From positions 558,001-622,000 of the forward strand of contig NZ_CP022436.1 in NCBI RefSeq assembly GCF_002224285.1: DNA of 64,000 nt, in the 5' to 3' direction. This document shows, in pieces, positions 1 through 8,530 of the stretch (position 1 is the first letter of the stretch; every line of letters starts with the position of its first letter). The notes below the pieces were generated by a model. It saw only the letters and a list, made by a program, of their open reading frames with translations. It made no database searches and was not told the origin of the DNA. A program made the translations under genes and the position numbers. The stretch comes from Arthrobacter sp. YN (GTDB lineage Bacteria; Actinomycetota; Actinomycetes; Actinomycetales; Micrococcaceae).

Positions 1-610
1 GGAGCATCATGACCACGCCAGTGGAGATCCGGACGGGTCCGATCGGGAAGGTGCTTCCCAGCCAGGTGAGCATGTCCGGCATGGCGGAGCCACGCACGGT
101 GCTTCCGCCGGAGTAGAGCAGCGTCAGAGCGATGAAGATGTTCAAGGTTCCCAGCGTCACGATGAACGGCGGGAGCCGGAATCTTGTGACCAGGAAGCCG
201 TTTAATGCTCCGGAACCAAGGCCGACGACGAGACCGGCCAGCAGCGCAACAGGCCCCGGAATGCCGTTGCTGACCGCGAGCTGGGCGATCACCATTGAAG
301 ACAGGATCATGACCGCGCCCACGGAGAGGTCAATGCCGGCTGTCAGGATGATCAGCGTCTGGGCGATCGCCAGGGTGCCCACCACGGCAACCTGTTGAGT
401 AATCAGGGACAGGTTCTCAACGCGCAGGAAACGATCATTGAGGAGCCCGAAGACCACCACGGCGATCAGCAGCACAATAGCCGGGCTGAGGGCTGGGTAT
501 CGGTGGAGGAGGTTACGGATTCTGCTGAGAGGCGTCTGGCGGTCAAGGAATTCCTCGGCCAGGTCAGCATGCCCCGCGCTCGGGGGGCCGGCGGTCTGTT
601 GCTGGGTCAC
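1..610 (-). CDS. Ribose/fructose-type sugar ABC transporter permease (3' end outside window)
   Basis: Membrane subunit of a RbsC/FrcC-class sugar importer, partial because the reading frame runs off the left edge after about 203 codons. The start is GTG at 610, preceded by AGGAG with a 9-base gap. The visible part has a soluble N-terminus, several hydrophobic segments and the family-typical stretch LTAGIDLSVGAVM. It lies 88 bases after the substrate-binding protein gene on the same strand, so the two form an operon; the ATPase is presumably further left. Divergent LacI and levanase genes with the same operator suggest fructose or fructo-oligosaccharide as cargo. This is inference, since the family also carries ribose, xylose and galactose. 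Confidence 0.9.
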   Translation of the reverse strand, partial: MTQQQTAGPPSAGHADLAEEFLDRQTPLSRIRNLLHRYPALSPAIVLLIAVVVFGLLNDRFLRVENLSLITQQVAVVGTLAIAQTLIILTAGIDLSVGAVMILSSMVIAQLAVSNGIPGPVALLAGLVVGLGSGALNGFLVTRFRLPPFIVTLGTLNIFIALTLLYSGGSTVRGSAMPDMLTWLGSTFPIGPVRISTGVVMML

Positions 611-654
611 TTAGGTTGCTCCTGAACTTCCATGTTCTGATAACTGCTGGGTAT

Positions 655-687
655 GCGGGGGAGACGCTGGTTGGAGCGTCTCCCCGC
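655..687 (-). promoter_or_regulatory. Intercistronic stem-loop between binding-protein and permease genes
   Basis: Arms GCGGGGGAGACGC (655-667) and GCGTCTCCCCGC (676-687) pair over 12 bp with one bulged G and an 8-base loop. No T-run follows in the direction of transcription. Such a structure between an ABC binding-protein gene and its permease gene usually lowers downstream expression or protects the upstream message; that role is inferred here. Confidence 0.6.
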
Positions 688-698
688 GTCGGAACGGG

Positions 699-1811
699 TT
701 ACTTGCCCCAGCAGATCTGGGATGCTTCGGTGGTGGTGATGCTCTTCACGCCGTCGGCGGGCTTGTCAGTGACGAGCTCGACGCCGGTGTTGAAGAAGTC
801 AAGACCCTCAGAGTTGGCAGGCTTTTTGCCGGTCTTTGCCAGCTCAACGATGGCTTTTACGCCCAGCTCGGCCATTTTGACGGGGTACTGCTGCGCCGTT
901 GCGCCGATCACGCCGGACTTGACGTTGTTCACACCTGAGCAGCCGCCGTCAACGGAGACGATCAGGACGTCCTTTTCCTTGCCCGCGGACTTCAGAGCCT
1001 CGAAAGCACCTGCGGCAGCGGGCTCGTTGATCGTGTAGACAACGTTGACATTGGGGTTCTTGGCCAGCAGGGTCTCCATCGCGGTACGTCCACCGTCTTC
1101 GGCTCCCTGGGAAGCCTGGCTGCCGACGATTTCGTAGTCGCCGCCCTTGCCGCCGGTGTACGTTCCCGTCTTGGCTTCGTCACCGTTCTTCTTCTTATCC
1201 GCGGTGTCGATGCCGAGGCCGGTCAGGAAGCCCTGGTCGCGGTTGTAGTCCACCGAGACCACCTTGTCGTCAAAGAGGTCGATGAGGGCGATGACGGCCT
1301 TCTTGCCCGCCAGTTGCTGGGCGGTCCACTTGCCGATGAGCTCTCCTGCGTTGAAGTTGTCCGTGGCAAACGTGATGTCAGCGGCGTCGGCCGGGTCCGG
1401 CGGGGTGTCCAGTGCAATGACGAACAAACCCGCGTCCTTGGCCTTCTTCAGGGCATCCACTACTGAGGGACCGTTGGGGGTAATCAGAATGCCCTTGTCA
1501 CCCTTGGAGATTGCATTTTCAATGGCCTGGATCTGGGTGTCCTCGTCGCCGTCGGCCTTGCCGGCCGCAAGCTTAAGGTCGACGCCGTCAGCCTCGGCGG
1601 CCTTCTTCGCGCCATCCTGCATGGAGACGAAGAACGGGTTGGAGGTGGTCTTGACGATCAGCGAAACGCCGATCTTTTCATCGGAGCCCCCGCTGGATGA
1701 AGGGGAGGAGCTGCCTCCGCAGGCGGTTAGGCTCAGCGCGCCGAGCGTCAGGACTGCGCCGGCGGCAAGAAAACGGGTCCGGGCGGACCGAGTTACTTTG
1801 GAACTCAACAT
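699..1811 (-). CDS. Sugar ABC transporter substrate-binding lipoprotein (FrcB/RbsB class)
   Basis: Extracytoplasmic sugar-capture protein of the ribose/fructose class, 370 residues. The start chosen is ATG at 1811, preceded by AGGAG five bases upstream; longer in-frame starts would run through the operator region. A lipoprotein signal peptide ends in LTAC with the lipidated Cys at residue 31, followed by a Gly/Ser linker. The remainder has the type-1 periplasmic-binding fold pattern, including IGVSLIVKTTSNPFF near the start, an ALDTPPDP segment and EPAAAGAF. First gene of the importer operon continuing to the left. An operator palindrome lies 46 bases upstream of the start. The sugar is not provable from sequence; fructose is favoured by the linked levanase. 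Confidence 0.92.
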   Translation of the reverse strand: MLSSKVTRSARTRFLAAGAVLTLGALSLTACGGSSSPSSSGGSDEKIGVSLIVKTTSNPFFVSMQDGAKKAAEADGVDLKLAAGKADGDEDTQIQAIENAISKGDKGILITPNGPSVVDALKKAKDAGLFVIALDTPPDPADAADITFATDNFNAGELIGKWTAQQLAGKKAVIALIDLFDDKVVSVDYNRDQGFLTGLGIDTADKKKNGDEAKTGTYTGGKGGDYEIVGSQASQGAEDGGRTAMETLLAKNPNVNVVYTINEPAAAGAFEALKSAGKEKDVLIVSVDGGCSGVNNVKSGVIGATAQQYPVKMAELGVKAIVELAKTGKKPANSEGLDFFNTGVELVTDKPADGVKSITTTEASQICWGK

Positions 1812-1856
1812 TGAAACTCCTGGTTTTGTGGCTGTTGGCGGCGCATTTTCTGCGTC

Positions 1857-1870
1857 TGACAACGTTGTCA
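1857..1870. promoter_or_regulatory. LacI-family operator of the importer operon
   Basis: Perfect 14-base palindrome TGACAACGTTGTCA. On the minus strand a TTGACT -35-like element lies at 1905-1900, which would put the transcription start close to the palindrome, a repressing position. The same core is repeated before the levanase gene at 6065-6078. Confidence 0.75.
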
Positions 1871-1933
1871 TGGAACATGTAAGCAAGCTCACACGATAGA
1901 GTCAAGTAGTAAATCGAGTTGAGGAGCAGCAAG

Positions 1934-2998
1934 TTGACAACGATGTCTAATCGTTACCAGTCCGACTCCGGACGCAAGCGCCCCACCATGAAAAATGTTG
2001 CCGATCTCGCGGGCGTTGGGATCAAGACAGTCTCCCGCGTAGTGAACGATGAGCCAGGGGTCTCCGAGGCGACCCGTCAGCGGGTCATGCGGGCAACGGA
2101 ACAGCTGCAGTACCAACTGGATATCACGGCTGGCAGCCTGAAGCGTTCCGGACGCAAGACCCAGTCCATCGGCCTGCTGCTTCCGAGCGTTTCCAACCCC
2201 TTCAGTGGCGAGATCCACAGGGCCATGGAAGACGCCTTGGCTGTGCGCGGCATTGCCGTCTTCGCTGCAAGCCTGGATGACGATCCCGACCGGGAGAGGA
2301 AACTCATTTCAGCTTTCCTGGGCCGTCGGGTCGACGGGCTGGTGCTGACGACCATCGCCAAGAGCCAGGCGTACATGATTCCGGAGCACTCCCGCGATCT
2401 GCCACTGGTATTCGTTGACCGTGAGCCCGTGGGTATTGAGGCCGACGCGGTGGTGACTGACAACGAAATTGGTGCGGCAAAGGCGGCGGCCCATCTCATC
2501 CAGCATGGGCATACCCGTCTGGCTTACCTTGGCGACCGGACTGACATTCAGACTGCCGGGAGACGCCGGACAGGGTTCCTGAATGGAGTGGGACAAGCGG
2601 GCATTTCCACGTCCGGCGTCGCCGTTCGTGAGAACCTGCATGACGAGGAAACCGCATGTCGGGCGGCTCACGAGCTGCTTACCTCAGAGAACCCGCCGAC
2701 GGCGATTTTTTCCAGTCAGAACCTGGTGACGTTCGGAGCCATGCGGGCCCTGAAAGCCCTTGGACTGCATCACAAGGTTGCCCTCCTTGGATTTGATGAT
2801 TTCACCCTGGCCGACATGATGGACCCCGGGATCACAGTGATCGCCCAGCATCCCGAACGCATCGGCAAGCTTGCGGCAGAGCGGATCCTTGCCAGGATCG
2901 ATGGCGACGAGAGCCCCGCCCAGACGTATGTCATCCCCACTGAACTGATACAGCGGGGTTCCGGTGAAATCCGGCCTCAAGATGACACGGGCAGATAG
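1934..2998 (+). CDS. LacI-family repressor of the fructan/fructose genes
   Basis: DNA-binding repressor of about 354 residues. An N-terminal LacI helix-turn-helix (TMKNVADLAGVGIKTVSRVV) is followed by a hinge and a sugar-binding periplasmic-type core with IGLLLPSVSNPFSGEI. The TTG at 1934 sits seven bases after GAGGAG (1921-1926) and is preferred; ATG at 1943 is the alternative but lies 16 bases from that site. Divergent from the importer operon and close to the levanase. A near-copy of the shared operator overlaps its start codon, suggesting autoregulation. The effector is probably fructose or a phosphorylated or oligomeric fructoside, by inference from the target genes. Confidence 0.88.
   Translation: MTTMSNRYQSDSGRKRPTMKNVADLAGVGIKTVSRVVNDEPGVSEATRQRVMRATEQLQYQLDITAGSLKRSGRKTQSIGLLLPSVSNPFSGEIHRAMEDALAVRGIAVFAASLDDDPDRERKLISAFLGRRVDGLVLTTIAKSQAYMIPEHSRDLPLVFVDREPVGIEADAVVTDNEIGAAKAAAHLIQHGHTRLAYLGDRTDIQTAGRRRTGFLNGVGQAGISTSGVAVRENLHDEETACRAAHELLTSENPPTAIFSSQNLVTFGAMRALKALGLHHKVALLGFDDFTLADMMDPGITVIAQHPERIGKLAAERILARIDGDESPAQTYVIPTELIQRGSGEIRPQDDTGR
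1935..1948. promoter_or_regulatory. Degenerate operator overlapping the lacI start
   Basis: TGACAACGATGTCT differs at two positions from the perfect TGACAACGTTGTCA at 1857-1870. It covers the start codon region of the repressor gene, about 78 bases from the perfect site. It could allow autorepression or looping; it could also be chance similarity. Confidence 0.4.
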
Positions 2999-3035
2999 CA
3001 GAACGATCCGAAACCAACCGAGCAAAGGACTGGCC

Positions 3036-3329
3036 ATGACCAAGACACTGTACGCAGAGTTCACCGTCAAGGAAGGCAGTGAAACCCGCGTCGCGGAAAT
3101 GATGGCAACGCTGGCGGAACACGTCCGGAACGAACCGGGAAACGTGATGTTCCTGCCGTACACACGGGAAGCCAACCCGCGGGAGTACTTCGTCTTCGAG
3201 GTATACCGGGACGAGCAGGCCTTCCAGGAGCATATCGTCGCCGACTACGGCCGGGAGTTCAATGCCGAACTTGCCGATCACATAGAGGGCGACGGTTCCG
3301 CCCTGACCTGGCTGAACCCACTGGCATAG
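3036..3329 (+). CDS. Antibiotic-biosynthesis-monooxygenase (ABM) domain protein
   Basis: Small cytoplasmic protein of 97 residues with the ABM/YgiN ferredoxin-like fold pattern: a first strand LYAEFTVKEG, a helix with MMATLAEHVRNEPGN, then EYFVFEVYRDEQAFQEHI. Family members are dimeric cofactor-free monooxygenases or act on small aromatic or reactive carbonyl compounds; the substrate here is unknown. The ATG at 3036 has AAAGGA seven bases upstream, so the long in-frame extension upstream of it is not used. It follows the LacI gene by 37 bases and is probably co-transcribed with it. A strong hairpin terminator follows. Confidence 0.8.
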   Translation: MTKTLYAEFTVKEGSETRVAEMMATLAEHVRNEPGNVMFLPYTREANPREYFVFEVYRDEQAFQEHIVADYGREFNAELADHIEGDGSALTWLNPLA

Positions 3330-3340
3330 CCGTAAAAGCA

Positions 3341-3377
3341 AGGGACGGCGGCCCGGCGAAAGCCGGCCGCCGTCCCT
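3341..3377. terminator. Bidirectional hairpin terminator
   Basis: GC-rich stem of 16 bp (AGGGACGGCGGCC on the left side) with one bulged C and a GAAA tetraloop. It lies between two convergent genes that stop at 3329 and 3394. Confidence 0.75.
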
Positions 3378-3393
3378 CGCTACGGGCGGTGCG

Positions 3394-6021
3394 TTACTTC
3401 TTTCCGGGAAGGAACATTGATCCTTCCATGGGGGTCACGGTGAGGGACTTCAGTTGCGCTGTTCCACCCTCCGCGAAAAGGGTCATCTTGTCAGCGCCGG
3501 CGTTCGGGAATACCTGATCGGTGATGGTCCGGAGACCATCGCCGGAGAACACTTCCACGGATGAACGGTCTACGTACACCCGCAGAGTGACATTGCCCTT
3601 TTCGTCCAGTGCGACAGGGGCGTCCTCAACTGAAGCGAAGGTCGGGTGGAAAGCGGTGTTTCCCGATTTCGTGCGGTCAACGAAGACCTTCCCGGTGGTG
3701 GAGTCGTAGCCGATGGCGGTGGAGGAGTTGCCGTCGCCCAGCACGGTGATGCCTGCCTTTTTCGCCGTGCCGGGTGCGAACGTGATGTCCACACGCTGGA
3801 CCTGACCTGAAGCGGCAGGGGGCAGCGGGGTTGTTCCGGCCTTGATGGCACCGCCCTTCATGTCCGCATAGCTGGGCTTTTTCGCGAGCTTGTCCACCTG
3901 CTTGACCACGCTTTGGGCAAGGCGAGGTCCATCGGGTGTCTGCGTCAGCTGTACCTCCCGGGGCAACGACATGGCGCTGCGCCACGGGTTGGTGGGGATG
4001 GTGTTGGCGTAATCCCAGTTGTTCATCCAGCCCAACATGACCCTCTTGTTATCGGGCATGTTCGCAAAGGAAACAGCCGCGTAATAGTCGCGTCCGTAGT
4101 CCAACCAGTCGTAAGACTCCAGCTTGGACTTCGCTGCTGTGGAGCTGGCTGTGAACTCGTCCGCGAGGATGTGCCCCCATCCGAATCTGTTGTTATCGAC
4201 AACCTTGATGTGTGCCTGCTGGCCAACGAATTCCTTGGTATCCCATGAGGCCCAATCCAAGCTTTCGCTGTCGTTGCCGGTGGCGGTACGGACCACTTGT
4301 CCGTTGACAACCAGGTTCACCGTTTCTTCATCGGACCTGGCGACGGCGGCTGTGTCAGTAAGCATGACGTGATCAAGGGTCATGTGGCCCCACCCGCCGG
4401 TAGCTTCGTCGACGATCCGCAGCTGTGCCTTCTGTCCGGCGAACTCCGAGACATCCCAGCCTTTCCAGTTCAGCAGTCCCGCGTTATCACCCGCCAGGGA
4501 GCGGACCACAGTGCCGTTGACGAGCAGCTGGACGGCCAGGGTCTGGCCTGAGTCCGCTGTTCGGTTGCCGCCTCCCACCAGCATGGACATGAAGTTCTTG
4601 GTGATGGGGAACTCGGGGGAGATCAGGGTTCCTTGGCGGTCATCACCGGGTACGGCGCCTGTTTCGAAGGTGTTGATGCGCTTGGCGCCGATGTAGAAGT
4701 CCCCGCCGCTGGTGGCCGGCTGGAAATTGGGGGTCAGGTCGCCTGTCCCAGTCCAGCCTGCATTGGCCAGCGTTGTGCCGTCGGGAACCTCGAAGCCGTC
4801 AAACTTCAGCTCTCCCGGGGGCGGGGTGTTGTCCAGCTTGTCGGAGACGCGGGGGTGCTTGCCGCCGCCAATGAGGAAATTAAGGTAGTCGTCGGTCACG
4901 GTGAAGGTTGGTGACTGCATGGAACCCAGTGGCCAGTCGCCGTCGTTGAATGAGTTGATCAGTCCTGTTCCGCCGAACCCGGATACCGGACTCTGGCCGG
5001 GCAGGGAGCCGGAGGCGGGAGCGTCACCGAAAGGACCGTTCTTCCAGTTGCCTGGTTCGTTGTTCAAGGTCCATCCGTTGTAGGTGCCGTCGTTGAAGCC
5101 TGCCATGACGGTGCCGGCCGGGACCTCGGCCACTGGTTCGGTGGTTTCGGAGGTGAACGTGGTGCCGTCAAAGTCGCCCACGAAATACTGTCCGGCCGAT
5201 CCTCCCGCGACACCGCCGGGATTGATATTGACCACCATGACCCATTTGATGTTGTTCGTATCCCCATCCACCGCCAGCGGGAACAAATCAGGGCATTCCC
5301 ACTGGCCGCCGGTGGCGTTGGCGGGCCCGAATTCGCTCAGGGCAGTCCAGTCCTTGAGGTTGCCGGACTTGTAGAGGAGCACCTTGTGATCCTGCGATTC
5401 GACGACGGTCATAACCCAGTAGCCGCCGCCGGACGGGTTGTCGTACCAGAAGACCTTGGGGTCCCGGAAGTTTGCAGAATTGCGGTTCAATACAGGATTT
5501 CCTGAGTACTTGGTCCACGTCTGGCCATCATCCAAGCTGTAGGCCAAGGACTGGGCCTGAAGGCCCCGGTGCGGGGAAGCTTCCTTGTAAGCGCTGGTGT
5601 AGACGGCCACCAAGGCGGGGTTTTCTTTGGTCCCCAAGCCCGTGGTGTTGTCCTTATCAACCACGATGCTGCCGGAGAACACGTCCTCCTGCGCGTCGGT
5701 GGACAGGGCCAGAGGCTGCTCTTGCCAGTGAACCAGGTCCTTCGACGTCGCGTGACCCCACGACATATTCCCCCAGGTGTTGCCGGAGGGATTGTGTTGG
5801 TAGAACAGGTGATAGACCCCCTTATGGAAAACCATCCCGTTGGGATCGTTCATCCAATTTTTCTCCGGCGTGTAGTGGTAAGCAGGTCGAAAGTCCTCAC
5901 TTCCCACCCCGGGTGCTGCAGAAGCCGGTGCCACGCCGGCCATGATGCCCGAAAGCGTCAGGCCCGCCAGCGTCAACGCAGACGTCGCTGCCCGCATCCT
6001 ACTGATCGTGAATTTAGTCAT
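3394..6021 (-). CDS. Secreted GH32 levanase / exo-fructanase with inserted repeat modules
   Basis: Extracellular beta-fructosidase of 875 residues acting on levan or inulin. A signal peptide runs to about residue 36 (ending APASAA). GH32 catalytic motifs are complete: WMNDPNG with nucleophile D59, FRDP with D187, and ECPD with acid/base E242. The propeller is interrupted from about residue 300 to 635 by a Gly-rich beta module in repeated, partly truncated copies; the catalytic fold resumes at YDWLDYGRDYYAAVSF and ends in the usual beta-sandwich. The start ATG has GGAAGAAC just upstream. A LacI operator lies about 45 bases upstream. Released fructose would feed the importer at the left edge. 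Exo- versus endo-action and levan versus inulin preference cannot be read from the sequence. Confidence 0.93.
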   Translation of the reverse strand: MTKFTISRMRAATSALTLAGLTLSGIMAGVAPASAAPGVGSEDFRPAYHYTPEKNWMNDPNGMVFHKGVYHLFYQHNPSGNTWGNMSWGHATSKDLVHWQEQPLALSTDAQEDVFSGSIVVDKDNTTGLGTKENPALVAVYTSAYKEASPHRGLQAQSLAYSLDDGQTWTKYSGNPVLNRNSANFRDPKVFWYDNPSGGGYWVMTVVESQDHKVLLYKSGNLKDWTALSEFGPANATGGQWECPDLFPLAVDGDTNNIKWVMVVNINPGGVAGGSAGQYFVGDFDGTTFTSETTEPVAEVPAGTVMAGFNDGTYNGWTLNNEPGNWKNGPFGDAPASGSLPGQSPVSGFGGTGLINSFNDGDWPLGSMQSPTFTVTDDYLNFLIGGGKHPRVSDKLDNTPPPGELKFDGFEVPDGTTLANAGWTGTGDLTPNFQPATSGGDFYIGAKRINTFETGAVPGDDRQGTLISPEFPITKNFMSMLVGGGNRTADSGQTLAVQLLVNGTVVRSLAGDNAGLLNWKGWDVSEFAGQKAQLRIVDEATGGWGHMTLDHVMLTDTAAVARSDEETVNLVVNGQVVRTATGNDSESLDWASWDTKEFVGQQAHIKVVDNNRFGWGHILADEFTASSTAAKSKLESYDWLDYGRDYYAAVSFANMPDNKRVMLGWMNNWDYANTIPTNPWRSAMSLPREVQLTQTPDGPRLAQSVVKQVDKLAKKPSYADMKGGAIKAGTTPLPPAASGQVQRVDITFAPGTAKKAGITVLGDGNSSTAIGYDSTTGKVFVDRTKSGNTAFHPTFASVEDAPVALDEKGNVTLRVYVDRSSVEVFSGDGLRTITDQVFPNAGADKMTLFAEGGTAQLKSLTVTPMEGSMFLPGKK

Positions 6022-6064
6022 GTTCTTCCAAGTCGCCCTTCATCGCGCGTGCCCATCCCCACTT

Positions 6065-6078
6065 AGACAACGTTGTCA
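6065..6078. promoter_or_regulatory. LacI-family operator of the levanase gene
   Basis: AGACAACGTTGTCA contains the 12-base palindrome GACAACGTTGTC and matches 13 of 14 bases of the importer operator. On the minus strand a promoter TTGACT (6117-6112), 18-base spacer, TAGCTT (6093-6088) puts the transcription start just before the operator, the same geometry as at the importer. Confidence 0.75.
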
Positions 6079-6206
6079 GTGCGTTGAAAGCTACGATAAG
6101 TCCACCGGACAAGTCAACGGTCGTTCGAGATGTCTGCAGGTGGTTGCCAGGGCTTGGATCGGTCGGACATCGTTGTCGGTGATCGAGCGCGCGGTAACAG
6201 ACGGCC

Positions 6207-6233
6207 GACGACGGCGGTGCTGCCGCCGTCGTC
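6207..6233. terminator. Perfect GC hairpin upstream of the uronate dehydrogenase gene
   Basis: Arms GACGACGGCGG (6207-6217) and CCGCCGTCGTC (6223-6233) with a TGCTG loop, followed by GTCTTTC. It resembles the other terminators in this window but no + strand gene ends before it. It may isolate the dehydrogenase gene from the levanase promoter region or attenuate its transcript. Confidence 0.5.
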
Positions 6234-6303
6234 GTCTTTCAGAAGTCTCTGCAACCGGAAGCGGAAACCGCCAGCGGGGGGGAAGGCGCAGTACGGTTGG
6301 GGG

Positions 6304-7095
6304 ATGGTCGATGTTGCGGGGAGTCGTTGGGTCATTACAGGTGCGGCCGGGACGATTGGAACTGCCTTGCGGACGGCCCTCGCCGAGATGCAGGTTGAGC
6401 TGGTGTCCACCGATATCCGCCCGGTGTCGCCGGTGGCCCCGCAGGATGTGGTGGCGACCGCGGATCTCAGTGACCTGAACTCATTGGTGGAGCTGTTCGA
6501 AAACGCGGATGGCGTGATCCACCTTGGGGGAATTCCTGATGAGGCGGATTTCCATGACTTGGCGGAGGTGAATATCGTCGGTACGTATCACGTTCTCGAG
6601 GCTGCCCGACGTGCCGGGGTGCCTCGAGTGGTGTACGCCAGCAGCAACCGATTGACGGGTATGTACTCCGCCGGCGATCCTGTCTCCTCGGACATGCCAC
6701 CCCGTCCCGATGGCTTCTACGGAGTTTCGAAGGTCGCGGGAGAAGCCCTGTGCCGGCTCTACGCGGACAAATTTGGCATCAGTACCATCGCCGTACGTAT
6801 CGGCAGCTACGAACATCGACCGGGTTCCGCCCGCGAGCAGCGGACCTGGCTTAGCCCGTCAGATGCGGTTCGGGCTTTCCTCGCCGCGATGACCACCGCA
6901 GAACACGTCGCCGTCTTTTACGCCGTCTCCGCGAACACCGGCCGGTGGTGGGACCTGAAGGCGGGAGACGCCGTCGGGTTCATTCCTGAGGATGACGCAG
7001 CCCGATGGGGAGCGGCGGAGGATTATGATCCAAACTTGCCTCAGGGCGGGATCTACGCGAGCAAAGAGTACTCCATCGACAAGATGTCCTTGTAG
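6304..7095 (+). CDS. NAD-dependent epimerase/dehydratase-family protein, uronate dehydrogenase-like
   Basis: Cytoplasmic short-chain dehydrogenase/reductase of 263 residues. The N-terminal Rossmann motif is ITGAAGTIG (residues 11-19) and the active-site motif is YGVSK. The C-terminal stretch RTWLSPSDAVR and the later YAVSANTGRWWD resemble bacterial uronate dehydrogenases, which oxidise glucuronate or galacturonate to aldarolactones with NAD+. The start at 6304 is chosen because the fold begins there; its ribosome site is poor and longer in-frame starts exist. It converges on a TetR gene with 10 bases between. The substrate call is by resemblance only. It could complement the glucuronate genes near 34.7 kb. 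Confidence 0.65.
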   Translation: MVDVAGSRWVITGAAGTIGTALRTALAEMQVELVSTDIRPVSPVAPQDVVATADLSDLNSLVELFENADGVIHLGGIPDEADFHDLAEVNIVGTYHVLEAARRAGVPRVVYASSNRLTGMYSAGDPVSSDMPPRPDGFYGVSKVAGEALCRLYADKFGISTIAVRIGSYEHRPGSAREQRTWLSPSDAVRAFLAAMTTAEHVAVFYAVSANTGRWWDLKAGDAVGFIPEDDAARWGAAEDYDPNLPQGGIYASKEYSIDKMSL

Positions 7096-7105
7096 GAGGG
7101 GGTGC

Positions 7106-7699
7106 TTAGCGCTGCGACGGCGCGAAGGCGATCTCTTCCGTGCGGGCAATGCCCCGCTCTATGGCGGCCTTGTCGATGCCCAACAGCGTGGTGAGCCACA
7201 TGCCGTTCTGCACAACAACAATGTCGGCCGCCCGCTCCCTGCATTCTTCAGGAGACAAGCCGGAAATGGCATTCCCGATCAACGCCGCAAGCCCTTGGAG
7301 ATACCGGTCAAAAGCTGCGGCATTGATCTGTGCAAAGTCCTCATGTGCCTGGGCGAGAGCCCACAAATGGAGGCGGAGGGACAGATACGGCGTGGTCAGG
7401 AGCCCTGGGTCCGCAACGCGACGAAGAGACTCGCGGAGTTGTTCGTCCGGGGTGGAGGTGGGTGAAGGCTCCACCAGCAGGAGGTCGTGCTCTTCGATCT
7501 GGTGGAGGACCGCACGGATCAAGCTCGATTTGTCTTCGTAGTAGTAATTCACCAGGCCAAGTGCGACGCCGGCTTCACGGGCCACTGCGCGCATATTGAT
7601 GCCCGAAATGCCGTGGCGGGACAGCAGTTCCAGTGCCGCTTCAAGAATGCGCTTCTGTCGGTCAACCTGTTCGCCGGACTTGACGGTGCTTGTACCCAT
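7106..7699 (-). CDS. TetR-family transcriptional regulator
   Basis: One-component repressor of 197 residues. The N-terminal TetR helix-turn-helix runs from about residue 15 to 62 (ILEAALELLSRHGISGINMR, then VNYYYEDKSSL), with a BetI-like ligand domain after it. The NYYYEDK turn is typical of BetI/RutR-like members. It is the last of three consecutive regulator genes on the minus strand, ends 10 bases from the uronate-dehydrogenase-like gene, and has no clear structural target beside it. The ligand is unknown. Confidence 0.88.
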   Translation of the reverse strand: MGTSTVKSGEQVDRQKRILEAALELLSRHGISGINMRAVAREAGVALGLVNYYYEDKSSLIRAVLHQIEEHDLLLVEPSPTSTPDEQLRESLRRVADPGLLTTPYLSLRLHLWALAQAHEDFAQINAAAFDRYLQGLAALIGNAISGLSPEECRERAADIVVVQNGMWLTTLLGIDKAAIERGIARTEEIAFAPSQR

Positions 7700-7743
7700 C
7701 CGGCCAGACTATTGCCTAACTCAGATCAGCGCATCCTGACCGT

Positions 7744-8502
7744 TTAGAGGTTCTTTTCCGCGTAAACCCGCAGGGCATCCCGGACGAAGGCCGCGCCTGA
7801 TTCCCCGCCGTAATTGGCGGCAAACCTAGGGTCGGCGACGTACATCTCGCCGAGTCCCGTGACGTAACCCTTGACGTCTCCGCCAGGTGCCGTCGTCGGG
7901 GTTCCCGGAATGCCGCGAAGCCACTCGACGTGGCGCCGTGCAAGATCCTGCGCTTCAGCGCTGTCCGGTGCTACGCCTGATTCGGCGGCGGTTATCCAGT
8001 CCGTGCCCAACTTTTGTGAGCGGTCCTTCCACTGCTGCTTTTCGTCGGCGCTCATCCCGCGCCACCACGAATCGCCGGCGGCGTAGGCATCCTTGCCCCA
8101 ACGCTCCTCCACCTCGTCCTTGTACTGAGTGTGGTCGAAGCCATCAAACATGTTCTGTGCCATGTACTTTCCATCCCCTTTCAATGTGTCGATGGTCTGC
8201 CGGACGGACGCGATCTGCCGGGTCAGCCTGTCCTGCTCCTGCCCGAGCCATTCCAGATGGCCGCTCAGCGCTTTGACGGTGTCCGTCTCGCGATCCAGAA
8301 CTTCGGCGATGGCCGGGAGGCCAAGCCCCAGTTCCCGGAGCAGGAGGATGCGCTGGAGTTGGACCAGGGCCGGACCGTCATAGTAGCGATAGCCGTTATG
8401 GCCGGTCCGGCTTGGTTTCAGCAGCCCGATGTCGTCGTAGTGACGCAGCGTGCGGCTGGTGGTTCCTGCGATTTTGGCGATTTCCTGAATTGACCAGTCC
8501 AT
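7744..8502 (-). CDS. MerR-family regulator with TipAS-like ligand domain
   Basis: Activator of 252 residues related to TipAL. It has a winged helix at the N-terminus (IQEIAKIAGTTSRTLRHYDD, GYRYYD), a coiled-coil dimer helix at about 80-110, then a TipAS-type antibiotic-recognition domain (WGKDAYAAGDSWW, LGEMYVADPRFAANYG). TipA of Streptomyces binds thiopeptides covalently through a cysteine; this protein contains no cysteine, so any ligand would be held non-covalently. It has its own textbook MerR promoter, so autoactivation on drug binding is likely. The gene runs in the same direction as the PadR gene upstream and the TetR gene downstream. Confidence 0.9.
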   Translation of the reverse strand: MDWSIQEIAKIAGTTSRTLRHYDDIGLLKPSRTGHNGYRYYDGPALVQLQRILLLRELGLGLPAIAEVLDRETDTVKALSGHLEWLGQEQDRLTRQIASVRQTIDTLKGDGKYMAQNMFDGFDHTQYKDEVEERWGKDAYAAGDSWWRGMSADEKQQWKDRSQKLGTDWITAAESGVAPDSAEAQDLARRHVEWLRGIPGTPTTAPGGDVKGYVTGLGEMYVADPRFAANYGGESGAAFVRDALRVYAEKNL

Positions 8503-8530
8503 ACGTCCTCCGTCCTGTGCCTGTTCTTCG

